A stretch of DNA of 44,438 nucleotides from Ignavibacteria bacterium (GCA_016178595.1 JACOSY010000006.1:1-44438), one strand, 5' to 3'; positions 25,459 to 33,618 are shown, numbered from the stretch's first letter. Numbers and translations: made by a program. Notes: generated by a model not told the origin, from the sequence alone.

Positions 25459-26805
25459 GTGACACCGGATCACCATAGCACTGACGATCACTCTCCGACC
25501 GAGCTTCGCCGCGAACTGTCGCTTCTCGACTCCACGATGATCAATGTCGGATCGATGATCGGGTCGGGCATTTTTATCGTTCCTGCTGCAATTGCACTCA
25601 CTCTTCACTCATCAGTGCTCATGATCCTGATCTGGGTTATCGGTGGAATCGTGAGTCTTTTTGGTGCCCTCTCGGTTGCAGAACTCGGTGCTCTCATGCC
25701 GCGCGCCGGCGGACAATATGTGTACCTCCGGGAAACGTACGGGCCTCTCTGGGGATTCCTCTACGGCTGGGCGGCGTTCACGGTCATCAACACTGCATCG
25801 ATTGCGGCTGTTGCCGTTACGTGCGCAACATACATGGGATATTTTTTTCCGCTCACGACGCTTGCGATCAAGCTCGTCGCAATTGCATCCGTTATCGTTC
25901 TCACGATGATCAATTGTTTCGGGGTCCGGCTGGGCGCGGCGGTGCAGAATATTTTCACATTCCTGAAGATCGGCAGCCTTCTCCTCCTCGCGCTCTTTTC
26001 ATTCGTATTGAGCGGCGGGACTATTGCAAATTTCTCGCCTGCACTGCCGGCAATGCCTCTCACGAATCTTGCCGGCTCATTGGGGCTGGCATTGATCGGC
26101 GTGCTCTGGGCATACGATGGATGGATTGAGATCACCTACGTTGCAGGAGAAGTCAAAGAACCGCAACGGATCCTTCCTCGTTCACTCGCCATCTCAACGC
26201 TGCTTGTCATCGGAAGCTACGTGCTGATTAACCTGGCATTTATGTACACGTTACCGGTGGATGAGATGTCGCACTCCTCGCTCGTTGCAGCCGATAGCGC
26301 GATCAAGACGATGGGACCGGCCGGCGCGGCGGTCGTTTCTCTTGCCGTTATCGTCTCGACATTTGGCGCGAATAACGGATTCATTTTCACCTGTCCGCGC
26401 ATCTACTATGCGATGGCAAAAGAAGGGTTGTTCTTCAGATGGCTTGCCCACATCCACCCGACATACGGAACGCCGGTTCCATCGTTGATCGTCCAGGCTG
26501 CGCTCGCATCCCTCCTCATCCTCAGCGGCACGTACGAACAACTGATCACGTACGTCGTGTTCGCATCGTTTCTCTTCTATGCGATGTCCGCCGGGGCAGT
26601 GATGATCCTGCGGAAGCGCTCGCCGGAGCTGCCCCGCTCATACAAAACCTGGGGCTATCCGTTCACACCGATAATTTTCGTGCTGTTCGCGCTGTATCTG
26701 GTAACCGACACCATCGTGGAAAATCTGCACGACGCACTCATCGGTGCCGGAATTGTCCTTGCCGGTATGCCTGCATACCTGTTTTGGAAGAAGCGCAAAG
26801 CATGA
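25459..26805 (+). CDS. APC-family amino-acid permease
   Basis: A 448-residue inner-membrane transporter with about twelve hydrophobic helices. The first carries the APC signature GSMIGSGIFIVPA, followed by ELGALMPRAGGQYVYLRETYG. The C-terminal helices end in LFWKKRKA. The start is a GTG at 25459, giving a polar N-terminal stretch of about 30 residues. It lies 75 bp after the Rieske gene and overlaps the GNAT gene by four bases. Confidence 0.9.
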   Translation: MTPDHHSTDDHSPTELRRELSLLDSTMINVGSMIGSGIFIVPAAIALTLHSSVLMILIWVIGGIVSLFGALSVAELGALMPRAGGQYVYLRETYGPLWGFLYGWAAFTVINTASIAAVAVTCATYMGYFFPLTTLAIKLVAIASVIVLTMINCFGVRLGAAVQNIFTFLKIGSLLLLALFSFVLSGGTIANFSPALPAMPLTNLAGSLGLALIGVLWAYDGWIEITYVAGEVKEPQRILPRSLAISTLLVIGSYVLINLAFMYTLPVDEMSHSSLVAADSAIKTMGPAGAAVVSLAVIVSTFGANNGFIFTCPRIYYAMAKEGLFFRWLAHIHPTYGTPVPSLIVQAALASLLILSGTYEQLITYVVFASFLFYAMSAGAVMILRKRSPELPRSYKTWGYPFTPIIFVLFALYLVTDTIVENLHDALIGAGIVLAGMPAYLFWKKRKA

Positions 26806-27395
26806 ACATTCAGCCGGTCACACTCGAAGGCGCAACGGTTACACTTGAGCCGCTCACGATTGATCACCACGCAGCGCTCTGTAACGTCGGTCTTGATCCT
26901 GAGCTCTGGAAAGTGACCATGATGCTCATTCGAACACCGGACGACATGAAGCAGTACATCGAGACCGCTTTACAGTGGCAGAAGGATGGAACTGCGCTCC
27001 CATTTGCCATCGTTGAGAAATCATCCGATACTGTTGTTGGAAGCACGCGTTATGGCAACATCGACCACGCAAGCCGGCGTGTCGAGATAGGCTGGACATG
27101 GGTCGCACGGCAATGGCAGCGAACGTATGTCAACACTGAAACAAAATATCTGTTGTTGAAACATGCATTCGAAACACTCGGTTGTATTCGTGTCGAATTC
27201 AAAACCGACTCCATCAACGAGCGGTCGCGGAATGCATTACTCCGGATCGGAGCCAGGGAAGAAGGCGTTCTTCGCAACCACATGATCACACCCGCCGGCC
27301 GCATCCGGCACTCGGTGTACTACAGCATCATCGACTCCGAATGGCCGGAGGTGAAGAAGTTTTTGGAACAAAAACTCGTGCAGCACGAAAGGTGA
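26802..27395 (+). CDS. GNAT-family N-acetyltransferase (RimJ/RimL-like)
   Basis: A 197-residue acetyltransferase. The ATG at 26802 overlaps the permease stop as ATGA, so translation is probably coupled. The fold markers are GSTRYGNID, the beta-bulge RVEIGWTWV, the acetyl-CoA region near NTETKYLLLKHAFETLG, and KTDSINERSRNALLRIGAREEG, the RimJ/RimL-type ending. The substrate may be a product of the upstream oxygenase or a protein N-terminus; neither is shown. Confidence 0.85.
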   Translation: MNIQPVTLEGATVTLEPLTIDHHAALCNVGLDPELWKVTMMLIRTPDDMKQYIETALQWQKDGTALPFAIVEKSSDTVVGSTRYGNIDHASRRVEIGWTWVARQWQRTYVNTETKYLLLKHAFETLGCIRVEFKTDSINERSRNALLRIGAREEGVLRNHMITPAGRIRHSVYYSIIDSEWPEVKKFLEQKLVQHER

Positions 27396-27474
27396 TCTTC
27401 CGAGAGATGAGCCGTAAATTTCAGGAAGAACCGAAGGGAACCGTCATCCGCTACATCATGGTGGTATAACGCAT

Positions 27475-27575
27475 GGCGGCAACACGCAGCGTTTTTGCGA
27501 ACTCATAACAACCAATTCCTGTCAGCAAAAACCGTTGAGCTTCCAAGGTCGAACGGAGTGCGTCATGTTGCCGCC
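27475..27575. repeat. Inverted repeat GGCGGCAACA
   Basis: GGCGGCAACA at 27475-27484 and its exact complement at 27566-27575 enclose about 80 bp. Inside, GTTTTTGC (27491-27498) and GCAAAAAC can pair. No gene is convincing here. It lies between the GNAT and Bor-like genes, which converge. Confidence 0.5.
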
Positions 27576-27592
27576 TGATAGCTGCCGGGTGA

Positions 27593-28021
27593 TCAGTATT
27601 CGACGTAAGCTGCTCGATGTTCCTTAACTGCAATATCCGCTGCCTTCACTAGCGCGTCGATGAACTCTTGATCGGTTGCGCCACTATGCAGCGTGATGTC
27701 TGGTCCCTGATACAGAAGAGAAGAAGTACTTTTTTCAGCACAGGTGACTTTAATTTCCATCGGTGTGTAGATTCCGAATGTCAGGGCTCCTACGAGTTGA
27801 TTGACGAAACTTAGCTGCGTTTCAACTTTCGCAACTCCGTTAGGGCATTTGGCTTCTGTTGCGACGGTACTCGGCGGAACTAAACCGTATACCCAGGAAG
27901 CTGCAAAAGACTCCTCAATGGTTTCTGTCGACGGCTTCAAGCCAGTCACCACGGTAGCGTGATAGCAACCGAAGAGAACGAAGGCTGATGCTATGGCAAA
28001 TACACGATAAAAATTAGTCAT
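27593..28021 (-). CDS. Bor/Iss-like lipoprotein
   Basis: A 142-residue lipoprotein. Residues 1-18 are a signal with lipobox LFGC. The mature part follows the pattern of phage lambda Bor (Lambda_Bor family): ESFAASWVYGLVPP, a cysteine in EAKCPNGVAKVETQLSFVNQLVGALTFGIYTPMEIKVTC with the conserved NxLVGxxTxGIYTP. Bor/Iss confers serum resistance in E. coli; in environmental bacteria the role is unknown. A C-terminal extension of about 45 residues goes beyond lambda Bor. It ends beside the inverted repeat at 27475-27575. Confidence 0.78.
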   Translation of the reverse strand: MTNFYRVFAIASAFVLFGCYHATVVTGLKPSTETIEESFAASWVYGLVPPSTVATEAKCPNGVAKVETQLSFVNQLVGALTFGIYTPMEIKVTCAEKSTSSLLYQGPDITLHSGATDQEFIDALVKAADIAVKEHRAAYVEY

Positions 28022-28278
28022 GATAACTCCTTTGTGATTGTTTATTGTTTGTTATTTAGATTACATTTGAAAATAAGTACATGGTGCAAACTACTCAGTT
28101 AGCAAGTTTGGTTTGCCGCCCTTGTTTCTAGGGCGACCTACAATCCAATATTTCTTCCAAATAATTCACTGGCAACTACTGTAATTCCGAATTTCGTTTT
28201 TCTCTCACTGGCAGCTCTAAAGACGAATGTCGTTGTTCCGGTTTCTAGTCCCTCAGTTATTTAAATTGCCGAAGAATC

Positions 28279-28325
28279 AAAAAACCCGCAGCATGAAAAC
28301 GGTTGTCGTTTCATCCTGCGGGTTT
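28279..28325 (-). terminator. Strong intrinsic terminator, minus strand
   Basis: Read on the minus strand, CCCGCAG (complement of 28316-28322) and its partner at 28285-28291 extend through CGTTTCAT/ATGAAAACG to a stem of about 15 bp with a short loop, followed by six T (28284-28279). No protein gene ends here on the minus strand, so it probably ends a small RNA. Confidence 0.75.
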
Positions 28326-28420
28326 CAAGAACACTATCTTCTATGCAAACCCTCCGCACAATCATCCCCGCAAATGTCCCGAAACTAACAGGACATTCTG
28401 AAACCGGCTCCGCAATTCTC
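28279..28420 (-). ncRNA. Candidate small RNA
   Basis: A transcript of about 140 nt is predicted between the minus-strand promoter (28455-28427) and the terminator. It contains one more hairpin, AATGTCC/GGACATT (28373-28379 with 28391-28397). The only frame inside is about 19 codons and lies mostly over the promoter, so a non-coding RNA is more likely. No known family is recognised. Confidence 0.45.
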
Positions 28421-28426
28421 AGGTTG

Positions 28427-28455
28427 AATGTAAAAGTTCTTCATCGTAATGTCAA
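28427..28455 (-). promoter_or_regulatory. Promoter of the candidate small RNA
   Basis: Minus-strand TTGACA (28455-28450), 17 bases, TACATT (28432-28427). The -35 and -10 are identical to those at 23058-23086, and the spacer start TTACGATG resembles the DinB promoter. Confidence 0.55.
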
Positions 28456-28480
28456 ACTGACCCGTTAGTGCCGGTCTCAT

Positions 28481-28709
28481 TCGTCCTTCGACTCCGCTCA
28501 GGACGACGATGCCCTGCTTTATCATCATGAATGACCCTCTCCCCGTGACCCCTCTCCCAATCCTTCGACTTCGCTCAGGACAAGTTTGGGAGAGGGGTGT
28601 CCCGACGCAAGTCGGGACGGGGTGAGGGTAATGCAGGATTCACGACGTCTCGTGTCATTAGAAGCGAAGTATATGATTTATTATTGAGACTCTTCGCTAC
28701 GCTCAGAGT
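28481..28709. repeat. Nested palindromes with the TTCGACTYCGCTCAG core
   Basis: TCGTCCT/AGGACGA at 28481-28506 encloses TTCGACTCCGCTC. Next, ACCCTCTCCCCGT (28534-28546) and ACGGGGTGAGGGT (28617-28629) enclose a CCCCTCTCCCAA/TTTGGGAGAGGGG stem, a TCCTTCGACTTCGCTCAGGA hairpin (28561-28580) and a GTCCCGACGCAAGTCGGGAC hairpin (28600-28619). A last small hairpin is ACTCT/AGAGT at 28689-28709. The same core recurs at 44085-44128. Confidence 0.75.
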
Positions 28710-29032
28710 GACACTTAAGACAGTGAGTCAATTTGATTGGTCATTGTACCTATGACTGATCTGGCAGAGGAGCGATGCCATTGCGTCCCTCTTGAGAGGG
28801 ACCGGAGGGGTGTGTTGAGAACCGGTCGCATTCTGAATGTGAAAGAATGATTAAGAGTGAAGTGTCATCTCCAGTTACCCACCCCGTCGACTTCGTCGAC
28901 ACCCCTCCAAGGGAGGGGACTTCGCATGCTGATATTTCGAACTGACTCGCTACTACATTTACTACCCGTTTGCAACTTACCGTCGAGAGTGGTACATTTT
29001 GACTTCTCATTCACCATTACCGTTAAAAACTT

Positions 29033-29560
29033 ATGACCGACCTTCGCTATCCCATCGGACGCTTCCAGATGGAACCGATCGCAAACGACGAGCATCGCAT
29101 GCAGTGCATCCAGCATATCGCCGATGCGCCGCAGAAACTTCGTGCCGCCGTGCGCGGACTTTCCGACCAACAGCTCGACACGCCCTACCGGCCGGAGGGC
29201 TGGACCGTCCGGCAAGTCGTGCATCATGTACCCGATAGTCATCTGAATGCATACATCCGCTTCAAGCTCGCGATGACGGAGACTGAGCCAGCCATCAAGA
29301 CCTACAACGAAACGAAGTGGGCTGAGCTTCCCGAGGCGCGCACCGCTCCAATTGAAATGTCGCTCACGCTGCTGGAATCACTCCACCAACGATGGGTATT
29401 GTTCCTGAAGACTCTCACGCTTCCCGATCTCCAGCGGCAGTTCAACCATCCGGAGCACGGGCTGATGAAACTCGAATTCCTGTTGCGCCTCTACTCGTGG
29501 CACAGCCGGCATCACGTCGCGCACATAACATCGCTCCGCGAGCGGATGGGCTGGAAGTAA
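29033..29560 (+). CDS. bstA: YfiT/BstA-like thiol transferase (DinB superfamily)
   Basis: A 175-residue protein matching the bacillithiol transferase BstA/YfiT: N-terminal LRYPIGRF, GWTVRQVVHHVPDSHLNAYIRFKLA near 60-85 with metal histidines, WAELPEA, and the C-terminal LYSWHSRHHVAHI. BstA couples bacillithiol to electrophiles such as antibiotics. Whether this organism makes bacillithiol is not shown here. The gene stands alone between repeat-rich spacers. Confidence 0.85.
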   Translation: MTDLRYPIGRFQMEPIANDEHRMQCIQHIADAPQKLRAAVRGLSDQQLDTPYRPEGWTVRQVVHHVPDSHLNAYIRFKLAMTETEPAIKTYNETKWAELPEARTAPIEMSLTLLESLHQRWVLFLKTLTLPDLQRQFNHPEHGLMKLEFLLRLYSWHSRHHVAHITSLRERMGWK

Positions 29561-29594
29561 TACCCTCCCGCTCTTCTACGCCACTCATTGTCGG

Positions 29595-29672
29595 ATGAAC
29601 GTTTTCAGCAGCGCTCTCCTTACCTTGGTGCTTTTCACGACTGCACCTGTCACGAAGCTCCATGCACAGTGA
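29595..29672 (+). pseudogene. Orphan signal-peptide frame (possible gene remnant)
   Basis: A 25-codon frame encoding a hydrophobic, secretion-type peptide ending at an AxA-like site (MNVFSSALLTLVLFTT, then KLHAQ and stop). It looks like the first codons of a secreted protein whose body is gone. It ends 38 bp before the palindromic element at 29710. A chance frame cannot be excluded. Confidence 0.35.
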
Positions 29673-29709
29673 GGTAGTGTATCAGTCTCAGAAGAAAGAA
29701 GTCCACAGG

Positions 29710-29820
29710 AGACCTCACCTATCATCCTCTCCTAATAGGAGAGGATGAAATGGCATTGCGCACGTATACGCGGGTGCGTAAACGCCCTCTCCTCTCAGGA
29801 GAGGGCCACGGGTGAGGTCT
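29710..29820. repeat. MITE-like element with three hairpins
   Basis: AGACCTCACC (29710-29719) and GGTGAGGTCT (29811-29820) are perfect terminal inverted repeats. Inside are TCATCCTCTCCT/AGGAGAGGATGA (29722-29748), a weak GCGCAC/GTGCG pair, and GCCCTCTCCT/AGGAGAGGGC (29784-29806). It has no coding capacity. The architecture parallels the other compound palindromes in the window. Confidence 0.8.
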
Positions 29821-29898
29821 GATCAACTTGGCTCACTCTCGACTTTTTTCAAACTGATACACTACCCACAGGGATCGCAACTTGATTCTTCGATAGGA

Positions 29899-30684
29899 TC
29901 AGTCGTACCGATCGAGCTTGAACTTTTCACCAAGGTAGAGCCTGCGAGCCTCGGAATCGTTCGCGAGGTATTCCGCACTGCCCGACGTGATGATTTTTCC
30001 TTCGAAGAGGAGATAGGATCGATCGGTGATCGAGAGCGTTTCGTGGACATTGTGGTCGGTAACGAGGACGCCGATGCCGCGATTTTTCAAGTCGTGAACA
30101 ATGCGCATGATATCTTCGACGGCAATGGGGTCGATACCGGCAAACGGCTCATCCAGCAGGATGAATTTAGGATCGGTTGCGAGCGCGCGGGCAATTTCCG
30201 TTCGCCGCCGCTCACCGCCTGACAGCATGTATCCTTTGCTATTGGCGACGTGGGTGATGCCGAAGTCCGCCATTAATTTCTCGCAGCGCACCTCGCGATC
30301 GGCACGCGGGAGACGCATCAATTCCAGAACGGCAAGAATGTTTTCACGAACGCTCATCCGGCGGAAAATGGACGCTTCCTGCGAAAGATACCCGATTCCC
30401 ATCCGTGCCCGCCTGTACATCGGCTCCTTGGTGATCTCAGCGGCGTCGACGAACACCTTTCCTTCCGTCGGCTGTATCATCCCGACAACCATGTAAAACG
30501 TCGTGGTCTTGCCTGCCCCGTTCGGTCCGAGCAATCCTACAACTTCGCGCTGACGCACTTCGATGCTTACCCCGTTGACAACAAGCCGCTTCTTGTAGCG
30601 CTTGCTCAACTGTTCGGCGCGCAGCGTCAGGAGACCATCACGAGCTGGCAGCTCACTCATACTATATTGCTGAGACTCTTCCAC
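29899..30684 (-). CDS. lptB: LPS export ABC transporter ATPase LptB
   Basis: A 261-residue ABC ATPase. Walker A is LGPNGAGKTTT, followed by the LptB-typical FYMVVGMIQPTEGKV; the Q-loop region is GIGYLSQEASIFRRMSV, the signature LSGGERRRTEIARAL, and Walker B is FILLDEPFAGIDPIAVEDI. LptB powers extraction of LPS from the inner membrane with LptFG, which are not in this window. It is the last gene of the Kdo/Lpt operon, 44 bp after the OstA-like gene. A start further in is possible, since residues 1-15 are poorly conserved in type. Confidence 0.93.
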   Translation of the reverse strand: MEESQQYSMSELPARDGLLTLRAEQLSKRYKKRLVVNGVSIEVRQREVVGLLGPNGAGKTTTFYMVVGMIQPTEGKVFVDAAEITKEPMYRRARMGIGYLSQEASIFRRMSVRENILAVLELMRLPRADREVRCEKLMADFGITHVANSKGYMLSGGERRRTEIARALATDPKFILLDEPFAGIDPIAVEDIMRIVHDLKNRGIGVLVTDHNVHETLSITDRSYLLFEGKIITSGSAEYLANDSEARRLYLGEKFKLDRYD

Positions 30685-30728
30685 GTTGTTAATGTACGCA
30701 ATTCACTCTACAGTTAATAGGAGCAACG

Positions 30729-32051
30729 TTACCGGCTGCCGACTCCTTTCTTGTCGACAGCCGTAGAGGGTCTTCCAGGTTTGTCCGCCCGCCAGACGAA
30801 TCCTTGCAGGTTGTAGTCAGACTCTTTGTGCCTGATAAGTTTTTCCGGGAAGAATTGTCCCTCGACACCGGCGATGACTTTGAGCTTATCGATCCGTCCG
30901 TTACGGAATGTAATCGTCACGTGATCGCCGGAGATCTTGTTGACGCCATTCGGTTTCTTGTTGTCGAAGACATAGTAGAGACTCGTCGCCGTCTTCTCAA
31001 CATCGATGCGGTGGAGTTTGTTGTCCTGGAACCGCATGACGATTTCCTGTCCGGTCATCTGGTTGAAGCGGTTCGGGAAGCGCACGTCGGCTTGCGAGAT
31101 GGCGCGGGCACGTCCCTCGACGTAGACATGCTCAAGCTTCCGCTTGTTCAGTTTGAGGAAGATGGAATCTCCCGTGATCTGGTTTTCCTGCGCGCTATCG
31201 CTCGTGTACCAGATAAACGGAGACTTTCGGAGAAGCACGCTATCCGTCTTCGTGAAGAAGACACAGAACCCGGCTTCGGCAGCAAAGTCCTTCCGGAAAA
31301 GTCGTACGCTATCGGTTGCAACAAGCCGCGGAAGAGAATCCCGATACGATTCCATCATCGTGCTCAAGACGGTGAGCGTATCGAACGCACCTTCCGCGAC
31401 GGTATCGACTTGCACGACCCTGGGATTTCCGGTCATCGTGCTGTAGCCCTGCGTGCGGAAATTCTCGAAGTGGCTGCCGAAGATCGTCATCCTGTTCCCG
31501 GCATTCCTGATGACGACATTGCCGCGCGCGATTGTGTGCTGCGTTTCGCGGTAGTAGATCACTTCATCACCCGTGAGAACGGAGCCGGAGTCTTCAGCGA
31601 TGACGTTGCCGCGGAAGAAGGCTTTTTTTCCATTGACGAAATACCTGCCATACTCGGACTTGAGCATCGTCCGCCCGTCCTCGACCATAACGCGATCAAA
31701 CGCTTCCGCCTCATGTTCCTTCCCATAGTAGATCCCGCGCATGGCAACCATGCGCATCGTGCTGTCGAGGACTTCCACCTCTCCTTCGAGGATAATTTTG
31801 TTAGTGTTACGGAATTCCGTCGCGTGCTGGCATGTGACGACGACACCTCCTTGCGTAAGCCGTACGTTGCCGATCAGCTCGCGAACCTGCTGTCCTTCCA
31901 CATTTCGCCCGACAAGACTATCGGCATGAACGAGATGGACGAGACTTGTGTCCCGTTGTGCAAACGTCGTTGTCGCTGCTACTGCGATGAGAAAAGGAAC
32001 GATGAAGAGCATTCGCCGCAGATCCCAACGGTCTCGACACACGCTATTCAT
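30729..32051 (-). CDS. OstA/LptA-family LPS transport protein
   Basis: A 440-residue periplasmic protein with a signal peptide (ends near TTTFA-QRD). It then shows repeated short beta-jellyroll turns of the OstA type: HADSLVGR, GNVRLTQGGVVVTCQHA, LEGEVEVLDSTMRM, FRGNVIAEDSGSVLTGDEVIYY, ARGNVVIRNAG. The LptA-like fold bridges LPS across the periplasm. It is longer than LptA and lacks a barrel, so it is not LptD. The start overlaps the end of lptC by eight bases; an internal Met before LFIVPFLIA is an alternative. Confidence 0.85.
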   Translation of the reverse strand: MNSVCRDRWDLRRMLFIVPFLIAVAATTTFAQRDTSLVHLVHADSLVGRNVEGQQVRELIGNVRLTQGGVVVTCQHATEFRNTNKIILEGEVEVLDSTMRMVAMRGIYYGKEHEAEAFDRVMVEDGRTMLKSEYGRYFVNGKKAFFRGNVIAEDSGSVLTGDEVIYYRETQHTIARGNVVIRNAGNRMTIFGSHFENFRTQGYSTMTGNPRVVQVDTVAEGAFDTLTVLSTMMESYRDSLPRLVATDSVRLFRKDFAAEAGFCVFFTKTDSVLLRKSPFIWYTSDSAQENQITGDSIFLKLNKRKLEHVYVEGRARAISQADVRFPNRFNQMTGQEIVMRFQDNKLHRIDVEKTATSLYYVFDNKKPNGVNKISGDHVTITFRNGRIDKLKVIAGVEGQFFPEKLIRHKESDYNLQGFVWRADKPGRPSTAVDKKGVGSR

Positions 32052-32616
32052 TCGGCTTCGCCTGCCCTGTCACCTTGAATATCGTGTAGTGATTCAGCGA
32101 TTGGTCGGATTCAAAACCATGTCCCTGGAGATGTTCGGCAGGGGACTTGATGTCGACAAAGGCTGTCGTGGTAACTTTCTGCGTGCGATTGTTCCAGAAC
32201 AATTCCTCGGTGCGAAGCGTCGTGCCGCTATCGGAAACCACGACGACGTTGTCGTGCGCTTCGAAATCGTGCGTCACGTCGTTCACTCTCCCCCATTTCG
32301 CCGTAAGGATGGACGTGTGACGCTGCTGCCGATCATAGAAATCGACCGTGATCGAGGAATCCAGAAGTGTGGATCGCTTATCGGAAAACATCGCAATGTG
32401 ACCGGCATGGAGAATCCCGGTCACGCGTCCTGAATCCGTGAACGTAATGGTCGCATTCCAGCTTTCTTGTGTTGGAATATCGTATCCGATACTCGCCGAA
32501 GAGATGGCGGGCTTCATTTTTTCCTCGGAACAAGCAGAAAGCAGAGTGCAGAGAACGACAAACATGACGAAAACATCTGTGGCTGCTTTTTTACTTTTGA
32601 CTTTCGACTTTTGCAT
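32044..32616 (-). CDS. lptC: LPS export protein LptC, lipoprotein form
   Basis: A 190-residue protein with a basic start, hydrophobic segment and lipobox LLSAC, followed by a beta-jellyroll of LptC type (residues ~55-180: HAGHIAMFSDKRSTLLDSSITVDFYD and VVVSDSGTTLRTEELFWN as landmarks). LptC passes LPS from LptB2FG to LptA. E. coli LptC has a membrane helix; the lipoprotein form is common in Bacteroidota. It begins 3 bp after kdsD and overlaps the OstA gene. Confidence 0.85.
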   Translation of the reverse strand: MQKSKVKSKKAATDVFVMFVVLCTLLSACSEEKMKPAISSASIGYDIPTQESWNATITFTDSGRVTGILHAGHIAMFSDKRSTLLDSSITVDFYDRQQRHTSILTAKWGRVNDVTHDFEAHDNVVVVSDSGTTLRTEELFWNNRTQKVTTTAFVDIKSPAEHLQGHGFESDQSLNHYTIFKVTGQAKPNE

Positions 32617-32619
32617 TGA

Positions 32620-33597
32620 CTACTGGGTTTCTCCTCCCAATCCTGCCTTTACCAACTCGTGCAGATGCACCATACCGATCGGACGGTGGGCATCATCGAC
32701 GATAATGAGCTGTGTGATGTTGTGCGCTTCCATCTCCTGCAGCGCGAGCGCCGCAAGCGTCTCTTTCGTAATAGTCTTTGGATGTTTCGTCATCGCCATC
32801 GCTGCCGTAACGTGCGAAACATCGGTAGTCTTCTGCAAGAGACGGCGTAAGTCGCCATCAGTGACGATGCCGAGGAGCGTATTGTCGCCATCGACAACGC
32901 ACGTGGCGCCGAGCCGCTTGGATGTGATTTCGAGAATTGCATCACGGAGTGGAATATCCTTGTGGACGGCGGGGACGGCGGCTCCGGTCACCATCAGCTC
33001 TTCGATCTTGAGGAGAAGACGTTTCCCGAGATTGCCGCCCGGATGGTACAGTGCAAAATCTTCTGCAGTGAATTTTCGCCTGTCGAGGAGAGCCATTGCA
33101 AGCGCATCGCCGAACGCAAGCGTCGCCGTCGTCGAGGATGTCGGAGCAAGATCGTACGGGCACGCTTCTTCTTTCACACTCACATCGAGCACAATATCCA
33201 CCGATGAAGCCAGCGTGGAATTGACGTTGCCGAACATTGCGATCATGGGTACGCCGATCCGCTTGAGCAAGGGGAGAAGGTTCTGCAGCTCAAGCGTGTG
33301 GCCGCTCTTCGAAATGAGAATGACGACATCTTCCTTCCGAACCATTCCAAGATCCCCGTGCAATGCATCGGACGGATGCAGAAAGAGCGACGGCGTGCCG
33401 GTGGAGTTCAGCGTTGCGACAATTTTTCTCGCCACGATTCCGGACTTCCCCATGCCGGTGACAACCACGCGCCCTTTGGACGCGTAAATCAGCTCGACCG
33501 CCTTGGCGAAACGCTCGTCGATGCGTTTCTCCAGCGCCGCAACAGCTTCCGCTTCAATCCGGATAACCTGCTTCCCTTTTTCAATAGAAGAGTTCAT
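32620..33597 (-). CDS. kdsD: Arabinose-5-phosphate isomerase (KpsF/GutQ/KdsD)
   Basis: A 325-residue enzyme converting ribulose 5-phosphate to arabinose 5-phosphate, the first step of Kdo synthesis. An N-terminal SIS domain (VVVTGMGKSGIVARKI near 45-60, SKSGHTLEL near 98) is followed by ALYHPGGNLGKRL and two CBS domains (about 205-320). It sits with kdsA and kdsC, as the pathway predicts. Confidence 0.94.
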   Translation of the reverse strand: MNSSIEKGKQVIRIEAEAVAALEKRIDERFAKAVELIYASKGRVVVTGMGKSGIVARKIVATLNSTGTPSLFLHPSDALHGDLGMVRKEDVVILISKSGHTLELQNLLPLLKRIGVPMIAMFGNVNSTLASSVDIVLDVSVKEEACPYDLAPTSSTTATLAFGDALAMALLDRRKFTAEDFALYHPGGNLGKRLLLKIEELMVTGAAVPAVHKDIPLRDAILEITSKRLGATCVVDGDNTLLGIVTDGDLRRLLQKTTDVSHVTAAMAMTKHPKTITKETLAALALQEMEAHNITQLIIVDDAHRPIGMVHLHELVKAGLGGETQ

Positions 33598-33618
33598 GCT
33601 GCTTTTCCATTTGTGAAT

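Larger units (their letters stand above)
28022..29032. other. Kilobase intergenic region of palindromes
   Basis: No protein gene of reasonable length is visible. The stretch holds a minus-strand promoter and terminator pair (28455-28279), then palindromic blocks at 28481-28506, 28534-28629 and 28689-28709. At 28770-28915 there are GC-rich CCCTCC/GGAGGG words and the hairpin GTCGACTTCGTCGAC. The first 260 bp show nothing I can name. Confidence 0.6.
29561..29898. other. Intergenic region with signal-peptide remnant and palindromic element
   Basis: Apart from the 25-codon signal-peptide-like frame at 29595-29672 and the element at 29710-29820, nothing else is visible. It separates bstA from the convergent end of lptB. 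Confidence 0.6.

Noticed and set aside
27407-27469. 20-codon frame starting ATGAGCCG after the GNAT gene
   Set aside because: Too short, no family, and only a weak ribosome site.
27466-27580. Integron attC-like site
   Set aside because: The outer arms pair, but no GTTRRRY/RYYYAAC core sites are present at the ends and there is no integrase or cassette array.
30804-32078. Plus-strand frame of 424 codons
   Set aside because: It is antisense to the OstA-family gene and rich in D, R and V as expected for a mirror frame.
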